A stretch of DNA of 64,000 bases, taken from the NCBI RefSeq assembly GCF_001742185.1, contig NZ_CP015750.1, forward strand, positions 4,588,001 to 4,652,000, read 5' to 3'. Made by a program: the position numbers and the translations under genes. Shown piece by piece: positions 6,935 through 15,409 of this stretch. Below the pieces are notes generated by a model. It was given only the letters and a program-made list of their open reading frames with translations, did not search any database and had not been told where the DNA came from. The DNA is from Pectobacterium wasabiae CFBP 3304 (GTDB lineage Bacteria > Pseudomonadota > Gammaproteobacteria > Enterobacterales > Enterobacteriaceae). Every line of letters begins with the position of its first letter. Positions within the stretch are counted from its first letter, which is position 1.

Positions 6935-8651
6935 TATTTCCGTACAAGACCTTGCCGGCAAACTTCTGAGCGAAGGCTTCACGAGCAAAGCACCCATTGC
7001 AGAGGTGTTGAGCGCACCTATTGCAGAAACGGCAATGGTTATCACGCTTGATGAGCTATCACCGTATGAGCTTGATCCACGACTAACGCGCAACCCGCTC
7101 TACGACGAGATCAAAGCCTCAATACGCGAGCGCGGACTCGACTCACCGCCCTCCATCACTCAGCGCCCAGGGGCAAAGGGCTATATCATTCGCAACGGAG
7201 GCAATACCAGACTCTCGATCCTGCGCGAACTCTGGACTGAGACCAGAGACGAACGCTTTTTCCGCATTCCATGCCTGTTCCGCCCATGGCCGGAACGCGG
7301 TGAAATCATCGCATTAACGGGGCATCTGGCTGAGAACGAGCTGCACGGTGGCCTGTCATTTATTGAACGTGCCCTGGGCGTCAATAAAGCACGGGAGCTT
7401 TATGAAGAAGAGACCGGGAAATCACTGTCACAGTCAGAGCTGGCCCGCCGACTCAAGGCCGATGGCTACCCTGTCCCCCAGCCCCATATCAGTCGCATGC
7501 AAGAGGCCATTCAATACTTGCTTCCGGCCATCCCTACTGTGCTTTATGCCGGGCTGGGAAGGCATCAGGTAGAGCAGTTGACCAGCCTGCGGCGTGCTGC
7601 TGAACGGGCCTGGTCCGCTCGCAGCACCAACACACACCACCACATCGACTTCACCACCTTGTTTCAGGATGTGTTGGTGATGTTCGACAGCACACCGGGC
7701 AATTTCAGTGTCCAGCGCGTACAGGATGAGTTGATTGGACAAATGGCCGATCTGCTGGAGATGGAATACGACACGCTGGCATTCGAGATCACCGACACCG
7801 ATCGGCGTTGGCAGTTACTCAGCAATGAAGCACCATCGGCTGAGCCTGGGGCATCGACGCTGCAAGAGAAGACGCCATTACCCGTCACGCCGCCCGGCGT
7901 TACATCGGAATCCACGTCGCCCAGGAACATCGAGCCATCAACGACCAGCAAGGCGTCTACACAACCGGCACAGCCCCCTTCTGAACCTGTTGGCCGCGCC
8001 TCACAAGACAAATCTGCGACAGGAAACGACGAGCATGCCACGCTACTGCAACAGCATGTTGTTTCTCCTGCTGGCACAACCGAACGGCTGCAGTCGATTC
8101 AGCGGCTGGTCGCTGACCATACTGGCGAGACCCTGCCGGACTTCGAACGCAATATCTTGCAATCCATCCCTATCCAGGCCGATAGCCTGTATCCGATCAC
8201 TGATATCTGGCACATTGAAGCATCACTGGATGAACCTTCTCGACTACGCACCCATATTGCGCAGTTTGCCGCAGAAATCGCCCATGAAGTCGGTGCACAA
8301 GATGCTATTGAGCCCTACGAAAATGGCATCGGATTCAGTTGCAAATGCGCCGATGACCGTGTCAACACAGATACGTCAGCATCCATGGTGCTGGCGCTGC
8401 TGCACGCTCTGAGCGCCCCCTATCTGCCCGCCACACATCCGTTTTCAGATACCACGTCTTCGATCCGGTTTGGGCTACTCGGGCATTTGTTGCAGGGGAT
8501 ACTGGACGCGAGCAATGACGCCAACGATGCACCACAGCGGCTCAATGACAGCGCACTGGTGAAGCTGTTCCGATTGCTACGGCTGACCCGCAGGCTGATC
8601 GACATTGAGAACGGCACACAGGATGACGGCGACGTCATTCCCGGATCATGA
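6927..8651 (+). CDS. ParB-family partition protein, PFGI-1 ICE class
   Basis: This 574-residue protein is probably the centromere-binding/maintenance factor of the ICE. Residues about 30-135 are a ParB N-terminal domain (LDELSPYELDPRLTRNPLYDE spread with YDEIKASIRERGL and GYIIRNGGNTRLSIL). Residues about 170-200 form a KorB-like HTH (SLSQSELARRL, then PVPQPHISRMQEA). A long Ser/Thr/Pro-rich linker (about 310-380) leads to a C-terminal domain of unknown role. ATG 6927 has a GGGGG-type ribosome binding site inside the preceding gene. ParB homologues in SPI-7/PFGI-1 elements normally follow parA and dnaB-like genes; neither is present upstream here. The stop overlaps the DUF2857 gene's leader. 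Confidence 0.88.
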   Translation: MPDISVQDLAGKLLSEGFTSKAPIAEVLSAPIAETAMVITLDELSPYELDPRLTRNPLYDEIKASIRERGLDSPPSITQRPGAKGYIIRNGGNTRLSILRELWTETRDERFFRIPCLFRPWPERGEIIALTGHLAENELHGGLSFIERALGVNKARELYEEETGKSLSQSELARRLKADGYPVPQPHISRMQEAIQYLLPAIPTVLYAGLGRHQVEQLTSLRRAAERAWSARSTNTHHHIDFTTLFQDVLVMFDSTPGNFSVQRVQDELIGQMADLLEMEYDTLAFEITDTDRRWQLLSNEAPSAEPGASTLQEKTPLPVTPPGVTSESTSPRNIEPSTTSKASTQPAQPPSEPVGRASQDKSATGNDEHATLLQQHVVSPAGTTERLQSIQRLVADHTGETLPDFERNILQSIPIQADSLYPITDIWHIEASLDEPSRLRTHIAQFAAEIAHEVGAQDAIEPYENGIGFSCKCADDRVNTDTSASMVLALLHALSAPYLPATHPFSDTTSSIRFGLLGHLLQGILDASNDANDAPQRLNDSALVKLFRLLRLTRRLIDIENGTQDDGDVIPGS

Positions 8652-8662
8652 GGAGCACAGCC

Positions 8663-9226
8663 ATGACCGGTCCACACCCTCTCAATCAGGCTGTCATCGC
8701 ACAGGCACTGCATGATCTGCGCAATGGCCAATTGCGCAGAGCCAAGTCCATGGGATTCGATGACACCGACCTTGACGCACTGAAACATCCTGCCATGGCA
8801 AGTGTGCTGGCCAACGCTAACGTGTCCTGGTGCTCCGTCGTGGTCAATCGAGATGTACTGCGTCGCCTCCTGCATCAGGTCGACGATGTAACCGAGGAAG
8901 TCGCCAGAATCGACCGGCTTCTGCGCCTGGGTGCCAGTACCGAACTTATCAGCAAGTTCTTCGGGCTCACCCATCAGGAAATCGCGTTGCGCCGCAGCGT
9001 GATCGGATTGCCAAAAAGGAAAGGTCGCCATCCGGTTCTGACCGAAGAGCAGGATACCAATCTTTGGCACCGCTGGTCTGCCGCAGCCAAGTCACAAAAA
9101 GTGGCACTCAATGACGATATGGCTATGCTGGATATCGCAGCGGAGCTTGCCGAAGCCACGGATCTGCCGCTGTCCGTTATCTGGAGTGCCATACGCGGAT
9201 GGATTGATGAAGGGCAGACCAGATGA
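8663..9226 (+). CDS. DUF2857-family ICE protein
   Basis: This 187-residue protein of the conserved ICE maintenance block matches DUF2857 in position and sequence style. It has an N-terminal HPLNQAVIAQALHDLRNGQL segment, an HTH-like central part (LGASTELISKFFGLTHQEIA, then LRRSVIGLPKRKGRHPVL) and a helical C terminus. The HTH-like part suggests DNA binding, perhaps as a regulator. ATG 8663 is chosen over an in-frame ATG at 8648 because AGGAG sits 7 bp upstream of 8663. Its stop overlaps the next start (ATGA). The biochemical role is not known to me. Confidence 0.8.
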   Translation: MTGPHPLNQAVIAQALHDLRNGQLRRAKSMGFDDTDLDALKHPAMASVLANANVSWCSVVVNRDVLRRLLHQVDDVTEEVARIDRLLRLGASTELISKFFGLTHQEIALRRSVIGLPKRKGRHPVLTEEQDTNLWHRWSAAAKSQKVALNDDMAMLDIAAELAEATDLPLSVIWSAIRGWIDEGQTR

Positions 9227-10437
9227 CGGGTGGCCAGCCACGCACAAACGGCCCCATCCGGCTGAATGAGTTGTTCGACCAGGCGTTCTCCCGTCTGCAA
9301 CCGCAATCTGCGAAGCCGGTTCAATCCGCCTCATCGCCTGCGGCAACGGATGGTTTCCTCTTCAGCGGCAATCACCACGACAGTGTGCCACGGGCACTAC
9401 TGATGGACGGGCGGCTCACACCGCTTGAACGCAACGGCTGGCAAGTTTTCCGGTTGATGCTCGCAGAAGATGGTATCACCGCGATGCCAACGTACGATCA
9501 GCTCGCCCCCTGGCTCGCTTCCATGCCGTGCGCGGCCAAAGCGTCTCACGAAACAGTCGCACGCACCCTGACGATGCTGCGCCTGACCCGATGGATCAGC
9601 CTGGTCAGGCGCAGACGTGATCCACGCACAGGCCGCATTCTGGGCAACCTCTATGTCCTGCATGATGAGCCACTCACGCCCTATGAGGCAATCCAGCTTG
9701 ACGCCGACTACCTGGCGCTGGTCAGCCAGTCTCTGGTTCATGCCAGCAAATCTGTCCAGCGTGTCGGCATGTATACGCTACAGGAGATGTCCCAGGACTC
9801 GATGCTCAGCGGCCAGGTACTGCCAACCCGATTGCAGGTGCTGACGCAGCGTCTGGCCGCACAGGGCTGGCGCATGGATTCACGTTACCCACAGGATATG
9901 AACGATCACAATTCCGAAGAAGGGATAACGCCCCCTCTTCGGAATAATGGCGACCTGACTTCGGATTCCAAATCAGGCCTGAGCGCCAGCAAAATCAACC
10001 CACTTCGGAATCCGAAGAGCATAAGTACAGTACATATAAAAGAAAATAATAAAAAAATACTTACAGTACCGCGTGCGCAAGAGCTTGGAATGCTGAGTTT
10101 CCCGGAGCGTTTTATGGCACTCAAGGCTGAGCAGCAATCCGGTGCGCTGGCCGCATTACAGTCGGTTGAACCCGGTTTGCACCAATCCGTCCTTGACGAA
10201 TGGGATGCCCGTTGCACGACAACCACCATTCGCAATCCTGCGGGCTATCTGTTTGGCATCATCCAGAAAGCCCTGCGTGGTGATTTCCGAGCCTGGGCTG
10301 GGCAGAAGGACAACACACAAATAACGCCTGCCACCAAACCACGTGAAGCGCCTCCTCCACCGCAGCCGCCTGCGGCAAACAGAGATGTCGCACTGGCCCA
10401 TCTGGCACGGTTGCGCAAATTGCTGGATGCCCCCTGA
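9223..10437 (+). CDS. STY4528-family ICE replication protein
   Basis: This 404-residue protein corresponds to the STY4528 family of SPI-7-like elements, annotated as an ICE/pathogenicity-island replication protein. Residues about 60-140 (RALLMDGRLTPLERNGWQVF, then TYDQLAPWLASMPCAAKASHETVARTL split over a winged-helix region) resemble a replication-initiator winged helix that reads DNA. A low-complexity middle (NSEEGITPPLRNNGDLTSDS) and a C-terminal helical part end in a Pro-rich tail. Start ATG 9223 overlaps the DUF2857 stop by 4 bp. The two 17-bp palindromes just downstream are candidate binding sites for a protein from this module. Confidence 0.75.
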   Translation: MTGGQPRTNGPIRLNELFDQAFSRLQPQSAKPVQSASSPAATDGFLFSGNHHDSVPRALLMDGRLTPLERNGWQVFRLMLAEDGITAMPTYDQLAPWLASMPCAAKASHETVARTLTMLRLTRWISLVRRRRDPRTGRILGNLYVLHDEPLTPYEAIQLDADYLALVSQSLVHASKSVQRVGMYTLQEMSQDSMLSGQVLPTRLQVLTQRLAAQGWRMDSRYPQDMNDHNSEEGITPPLRNNGDLTSDSKSGLSASKINPLRNPKSISTVHIKENNKKILTVPRAQELGMLSFPERFMALKAEQQSGALAALQSVEPGLHQSVLDEWDARCTTTTIRNPAGYLFGIIQKALRGDFRAWAGQKDNTQITPATKPREAPPPPQPPAANRDVALAHLARLRKLLDAP

Positions 10438-10468
10438 ATTCGACATGTCCACAATCATCCATAGTCGT

Positions 10469-10582
10469 CTATACCCTGGGTATAGCTGCATACATAGCCT
10501 TCCAGACGAGATGCACAGACTCACGCAGAAATAGCCATGCATCGTCCACTGACGTCCACAGTCGCCTATACCCTGGGTATAG
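10469..10582. repeat. Two identical 17-bp palindromes 97 bp apart
   Basis: The perfect palindrome CTATACCCTGGGTATAG occurs at 10469-10485 and again at 10566-10582. Each copy lies in a longer imperfect direct repeat (GTC followed by g/c, the palindrome, then CTGCAyACA and AGCCTTCC). The spacing of 97 bp is close to nine helical turns, which would put both on the same face of the DNA. They fill the 278-bp gap between the replication protein gene and the next operon, so they are a plausible operator pair or replication-origin element. Confidence 0.75.
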
Positions 10583-10715
10583 CTGCACACAGCCTTCCCT
10601 CGTAGGCCGTCCGGCGCTTCGCAAAACAGGCTGACCAGCAGTGCGGTTTCATGACTGACGGCCTTCCCGTTGCAGCCGAAGCTGACGACTCGTTTCACTA
10701 CAGAGAGTCATCACT

Positions 10716-11534
10716 ATGGCCCACGAAAACAATGCCACTGAATCCTTGCAATTGAACCTGGGGTCATTGCGCAGTGCGATGTCACTGACCCTGCATACTC
10801 ACCACGCATCGCGTATTTGGCACGGACGCGCAGCCGCAGAAGGCAAACCCAGCATCGTCGGCTTGAACGGATTTGTCTCCATCATGAACAAGCTCAAGCG
10901 CGGGGCCGAGCAGGACGATCCCTACTCCGACTGGTGGATGTTGCGCATCGAAGACAAGCTGGCGCTCACCAAAGAACAGCTCCAGAGCTTGCGCCAACAA
11001 GTGGATCAGGCACTGGCAGACGTACCGTCCGCGCTAAGCCTTGGAGAAAACATGAATGTGCAACCCGTCAAGCTGCCACTGTTCGTCTCCTCGCAACTGG
11101 GCTTTATGGCGGTCTATTTACTGGCAGACTACGACGATCTTGCCCGCCGCCTGATCCTGGCCCACCACACCGCATTGATCGACCGATCAACTCTCGAACG
11201 TTGGCTTAACGACGGTGCCCATGCCCTGCGCAGTCTCTTCAGTCTGGCACAGCAATACCGCTACTCCGGTACCCAGCGTGACGACTTTGCCGCCAACAAT
11301 GCCGCAGCCCGTGCCGCAGTGGAAAAGTTCGGAGAACTGCCGCAGGACGTACTCGAAGGCGCGCGCCGTTCACGCTTCGCACCACCTTTGATCCGTCGTG
11401 GACAAACGCATATGGCGCACTCAGGCACCACGAATCAAACACCCTCACACGAGGACGAGCCTGCGGATGCCCCTGCCAGCGCCAGCGAAAAGCCAACCGA
11501 AGGTGCACAAAATAGCGAGGATGACCACGCATGA
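10716..11534 (+). CDS. ICE protein of the PFL_4669 family (TIGR03761-like)
   Basis: This 272-residue protein has the features of TIGR03761: LGSLRSAMSLTLHTHHASRI, then W.GR, a VGLNGFVSIMNKLKRGAEQD block, DPYSDWWMLRIEDKL and a C-terminal DVLEGARRSRFAPPLIRRG. It is a core gene of SPI-7/PFGI-1 elements that always travels with DUF3158, ssb and topB; its biochemical function is unknown. It starts a new transcription unit 278 bp after the replication gene, directly after the palindromes. The C-terminal 40 residues are low-complexity and acidic. Its stop overlaps the DUF3158 start (ATGA). Confidence 0.88.
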   Translation: MAHENNATESLQLNLGSLRSAMSLTLHTHHASRIWHGRAAAEGKPSIVGLNGFVSIMNKLKRGAEQDDPYSDWWMLRIEDKLALTKEQLQSLRQQVDQALADVPSALSLGENMNVQPVKLPLFVSSQLGFMAVYLLADYDDLARRLILAHHTALIDRSTLERWLNDGAHALRSLFSLAQQYRYSGTQRDDFAANNAAARAAVEKFGELPQDVLEGARRSRFAPPLIRRGQTHMAHSGTTNQTPSHEDEPADAPASASEKPTEGAQNSEDDHA

Positions 11535-12091
11535 GCACATCGACACGTTTCACCATGCTGGAACAGACCGCCTTCCAGCAGTTGGAACATGCAGGCTACC
11601 TAAAAGGCCTTTTAAAACCTTTTAAAGGTAAAGGGGCACTCGAAGTCTGGGCCAGCCAATGCGAGGCACTGCGCGACGGCCTGATCGTGCTGGCGCAGCG
11701 GCAGGTTCTGGCGCAGGCACGCAGCCATCCCTTCAACCTGCTACCGACGCAACTGGCCCAGCAAACCACTGGCGCAGGCACCACTTTTCTGCGCTGGCGC
11801 AACCTCGACCGCAGCAGCATGGGCGTGGCCCTGTGGCAAGAAGTGATGGTCAACCCAGCCACGCCACCCGGACTCATCAGCGATTTACATGCAATGGAAG
11901 TCCAGCGAGCCGTGCTGAACATGCAGGTTAGCCTGTTGCACACACTCACACGCCAGGCCAGGGACTGCGCCAGCAAACTGGTTCATGCCGACGAAGTTTA
12001 TCTGCGCCGGACAGGCCATCAGGCAGATCTGAGCCAGCCACATCCAGGTGAAGACCGCATGATATATCCGGCATCGGTACAACGCCGTTGA
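11531..12091 (+). CDS. DUF3158-family ICE protein
   Basis: This 186-residue protein matches DUF3158 in its conserved pattern: FTMLEQTAFQQLEHAGYLKG, GKGALEVWASQCEALRDGLI, and TFLRWRNLDRSSMGVALW. It is encoded between the PFL_4669-type gene and ssb, as is typical, and starts by a 4-bp overlap. Residues 27-33 are encoded by an unusually AT-rich stretch with repeated CTTTTAAA. Function is unknown; its company suggests DNA processing or replication. Confidence 0.82.
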   Translation: MSTSTRFTMLEQTAFQQLEHAGYLKGLLKPFKGKGALEVWASQCEALRDGLIVLAQRQVLAQARSHPFNLLPTQLAQQTTGAGTTFLRWRNLDRSSMGVALWQEVMVNPATPPGLISDLHAMEVQRAVLNMQVSLLHTLTRQARDCASKLVHADEVYLRRTGHQADLSQPHPGEDRMIYPASVQRR

Positions 12092-12152
12092 CGGTTTCCG
12101 CCTGCATTGTCTTTCCAGTGCGGGCCTTTCACATCAAGCAGGAGTCATCAAT

Positions 12153-12554
12153 ATGAGTACACATTTCAGCGGCGAGGGAAATATCGGCTCTGCGCCAGAA
12201 TTCCACGAATATCCCAACGGTAACGAAGAACCACGTCGGGTGCTGCGCCTGAACGTCTACTTCGACAACCCCGTCCCCGGCAAGAGCAGTGCCTTTGAAG
12301 ATCGCGGCGGCTTCTGGCGGCCGGTTGACTGGTGGCATCGTGACGCGGAACAATTCGCCGAGCTGTTCCAGAAAGGCATGCGAGTCGTGGTCAGCGGACG
12401 TGTAGAGCGAGATGACTGGACCGATGAGAACAACAATCCGCGTACGACTTATCGAGTCAATGCACGCAGTGTTGGTATCCTCCCTTACCGGATCGAGGCT
12501 ATCATCCTGAGCCCCAAGCCGGGGGCCGCAGATCCGGTGTCTCAGGCCGAGTAA
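12153..12554 (+). CDS. ssb: Single-stranded DNA-binding protein (ICE type)
   Basis: This 133-residue OB-fold protein begins MSTHFSGEGNIGSAPEF, the usual first strand of SSB proteins. It continues with LRLNVYFDNPVP, FWRPVDWWHRDAEQFAELF and VVVSGRVERDDW. It lacks the acidic DDDIPF-type tail of housekeeping SSB. It would coat single-stranded DNA during conjugative transfer or rolling-circle replication of the ICE. It sits 61 bp after DUF3158 and before topB, the conserved arrangement. Confidence 0.87.
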   Translation: MSTHFSGEGNIGSAPEFHEYPNGNEEPRRVLRLNVYFDNPVPGKSSAFEDRGGFWRPVDWWHRDAEQFAELFQKGMRVVVSGRVERDDWTDENNNPRTTYRVNARSVGILPYRIEAIILSPKPGAADPVSQAE

Positions 12555-12870
12555 CACATTGCACTTCAGGACGATCACCGACAGCGGTCGTCCCCTATTC
12601 CACTGATGTCTATTGCGTTTCGCGCGCTCCAGCACAAGAAGTTGGCTGCGTAAACGAGCCGTGCCCAGTGTAGGCCTTTCTCGACACCTAAGCCGCCGCA
12701 GGCGCACTCTTGATACACCTTCAGCCTGGATGCGAATGGTGTGCCATTCACCGATGATTGGCATCAAACTCGAAAATCAAATACGTTGGCTCGCAATCCG
12801 CATTCTTTATCATTTTAAACGCTCCAACCGGGAATACTCGACGGCATGATTCACGTGCCGAGAGAATTCT
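12555..12870. other. Gap between ssb and topB
   Basis: About 316 bp without a supportable gene. An open frame at 12613-12849 shows no family resemblance and no good ribosome binding site. I see no terminator-like hairpin with a T-run, so ssb and topB may be co-transcribed. Confidence 0.4.
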
Positions 12871-14883
12871 ATGAGGCTATTTCTGTGCGAGAAGCCCTCT
12901 CAGGGCAAAGATATCGGACGTGTACTGGGGGCCACCCAAAGAGGTAATGGCTGCCTCGCAGGTTCAGGTATCACCGTAACCTGGTGCATTGGTCATCTCG
13001 TTGAGGCCGCCCCCCCAGAAACCTATGGCGAACAGTACAAACGCTGGTCTATCGAGCAGTTGCCCATTATCCCTGAGCGCTGGCGTGTCGAAGTCAAATC
13101 AAAGACCGCTTCGCAATTCAACGTCGTCAAAGATCTGCTGAGCAAGGCAACCGAGCTGGTCATCGCGACGGATGCTGACCGGGAAGGCGAGTTGATCGCA
13201 CGCGAGATCATCGAACTGTGCGGTTATCGCGGCCCTATCCAGAGGCTCTGGTTATCGGCACTCAATGACGCGTCGATCCGCAAAGCACTGGCAACGCTCA
13301 GGCCATCAAGCGAAACCCTGCCGATGTACTTCTCGGCCCTGGCCCGTTCCCGCGCAGACTGGCTGATCGGCATGAACCTCAGTCGCCTGTTCACCGTCAT
13401 GGGGCGGCAGGCCGGTTACGACGGCGTACTCTCCGTTGGCCGGGTACAAACCCCAACGCTGAAACTGGTTGTCGATCGCGACCGCGAGATCGCTCGCTTT
13501 GTCTCAGTGCCGTTCTGGACAGTCGAGACCGTGCTATCAAGCGCAGGTCAATCTTTCACTGCAGGCTGGCTGGCACCAGATACAGCAACAGACGATGCGG
13601 GCCGTTGTCTGCAGGAGCCCATAGCCCGACAAGCGGCCGAACGCATGCGTATTGCTGGCAGCGCACAGGTCACGTCTGTCGAGACGGAACGCCTGCGTGA
13701 AGGCCCACCGTTACCCTTCGATCTGGGCACTCTGCAGGAAATCTGTTCCAAACAACTAGGCCTGGATGTGCAGGAAACCCTGGAAATCGCCCAGGCACTG
13801 TACGAGACTCACAAAGCCACGACGTACCCGCGCTCAGACTCCGGCTACCTGCCTGAAAGCATGTTCGCCGAAGTGCCTACAGTACTCGACAGTCTTCTCA
13901 AGACCGATCCAGGCCTGAGGCCGATCGTTGACCAGCTAGACCGCAATCAGCGATCACGTGCCTGGAACGACAGCAAAGTCACAGCGCACCACGGCATCAT
14001 CCCCACACTCGAACCCGCTAATCTCACGGCGATGAGCGACAAAGAGCAGGCAGTCTATAAACTGATCCGTGCCCACTATCTGGCGCAGTTTCTGCCGCAA
14101 CATGAATTCGACCGTACCACCGCGCGCCTGTCATGCACGGGCGAAACACTGCAAGCGGTCGGCAAGCAGATCGTCGTCATCGGGTGGCGACAGGTGCTCA
14201 CTGAACCCAGGCCAGATGAGGATGGCGAGACCACACTACGCAGCCAGGTTCTGCCAGCGCTGCATGAAGGATTGTCCTGCCAGATAACTGGCATCGACTG
14301 TAAAGCACTCAAGACATCGCCGCCACGTCCTTATACCCAGGGCGAACTGGTCAAGGCGATGAAGGGGGTAGCCAAACTGGTCTCAGATCCGCGCCTCAAA
14401 CAAAAGCTGAAGGACACCACGGGTATCGGTACTGAGGCGACTCGCGCCAATATCATCAAAGGGTTACTTGACCGTGGCTACCTGCTGAAGAAAAGCCGTT
14501 CAGTACGCGCCTCCGATGCGGCCTTTACACTCATCGACGCCGTTCCCGGTGCCATTGCCGACCCAGGCATGACTGCTATCTGGGAACAGGCGCTGGACAT
14601 GATCGAAGCCGGTCAGCTCACACTCGATGTCTTTATCGACAAGCAGTCAGCCTGGATCACGCAATTGGTGCAGCAGTATCGAGGGGCATCTCTGTCTATC
14701 AAGGTGCCACAGGGACCCGCATGCCCCGAATGCGGCACCGCTATGCGTCAACGCACCGGCAAGAGCGGGCCATTCTGGTCTTGTCCTCGTTACCCCGACT
14801 GTAAAGGCTCTCAGCCTATCGACAGTGGTAAACACACACGCGCCATGCCGCGCAAGCGTAGCCGCAGCTCCCGGGAGCCCTGA
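12871..14883 (+). CDS. topB: DNA topoisomerase III (type IA)
   Basis: This 670-residue type IA topoisomerase relaxes or decatenates DNA through a 5'-phosphotyrosine intermediate. The N-terminal TOPRIM domain is visible as LFLCEKPSQGKDIGRVLG and ATDADREGELIAREI (metal-binding DxD). The active-site region is TTYPRSDSGYLPES with the Tyr near residue 326. The GIGTEATRANIIKGLLDRGY motif lies near residue 515. The C terminus has a CPECG...CPRYPDC zinc ribbon. Length matches E. coli TopB (about 650). It is a standard member of this ICE class and probably resolves transfer or replication intermediates. Confidence 0.96.
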   Translation: MRLFLCEKPSQGKDIGRVLGATQRGNGCLAGSGITVTWCIGHLVEAAPPETYGEQYKRWSIEQLPIIPERWRVEVKSKTASQFNVVKDLLSKATELVIATDADREGELIAREIIELCGYRGPIQRLWLSALNDASIRKALATLRPSSETLPMYFSALARSRADWLIGMNLSRLFTVMGRQAGYDGVLSVGRVQTPTLKLVVDRDREIARFVSVPFWTVETVLSSAGQSFTAGWLAPDTATDDAGRCLQEPIARQAAERMRIAGSAQVTSVETERLREGPPLPFDLGTLQEICSKQLGLDVQETLEIAQALYETHKATTYPRSDSGYLPESMFAEVPTVLDSLLKTDPGLRPIVDQLDRNQRSRAWNDSKVTAHHGIIPTLEPANLTAMSDKEQAVYKLIRAHYLAQFLPQHEFDRTTARLSCTGETLQAVGKQIVVIGWRQVLTEPRPDEDGETTLRSQVLPALHEGLSCQITGIDCKALKTSPPRPYTQGELVKAMKGVAKLVSDPRLKQKLKDTTGIGTEATRANIIKGLLDRGYLLKKSRSVRASDAAFTLIDAVPGAIADPGMTAIWEQALDMIEAGQLTLDVFIDKQSAWITQLVQQYRGASLSIKVPQGPACPECGTAMRQRTGKSGPFWSCPRYPDCKGSQPIDSGKHTRAMPRKRSRSSREP

Positions 14884-15409
14884 GTCGCTCTGAACCCAAA
14901 GAGCCATGTCACGTCTTCTGTGATGACATGGCCTCTCCCCCCGCGCCCGTGCGGGAATCCCGGCGCGCCAGTCTTCTGCTAAACCGTGCGCACCTCGCCA
15001 TGCTCCGGCAGCGAGGCAAGAAGGCAACTCATCCATGGACGCACCAGACGCGTTCCCCCTTCTCCGGTTCTTCCGCCCTCCATGAAGGGTTTCCTGATGC
15101 TTTGCTTGAGAGGCCAGGCATCAGGAAACCCTTCGGGGATGACGGTATTCATTGCCGCGCCCAACGGCGAAAAACTGGGTTCCCTTTGTGTGTGGATACA
15201 TGCCAGAGGATTCCGGCCACAACCACGATAACGGCCGGGTGCGATTGCTGCGACAGCGAACGGTTTTGACGACGACTGCATCCTGAAACAGCCCACAGGT
15301 GGTTTCTTCCTACCGAGTCGGAGGCCAGCAGGTCCCCGACACTTTTTCTCCTGATTTACGGCATATCCGGTTGGGCCTGTGGCCTTGAACCAAACAAACA
15401 GGAGACACA
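14884..15409. other. Non-coding region between topB and the cytosine methyltransferase
   Basis: These 526 bp hold no gene I can support. The main structure is the 17-bp-arm inverted repeat at 15084-15134, listed separately. A GC-rich stretch at 14930-14965 with CCCCCCGCGCCCGTGCGGG can also fold. The leader just before 15410 ends with CAGGAGA, the ribosome binding site of the methyltransferase. The length and structure make this a candidate for oriT or for a structured RNA. Confidence 0.5.
15084..15134. repeat. 17-bp perfect inverted repeat with 17-nt spacer
   Basis: GAAGGGTTTCCTGATGC (15084-15100) and GCATCAGGAAACCCTTC (15118-15134) are exact reverse complements. No T-run follows on either strand, so it is not a typical intrinsic terminator. 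It could be a relaxase or regulator target, or the stem of a stable RNA. Confidence 0.75.

Noticed and set aside
12613..12849. 78-codon frame between ssb and topB
   Set aside because: Arg- and Ser-rich translation typical of an out-of-frame reading; no start signal.
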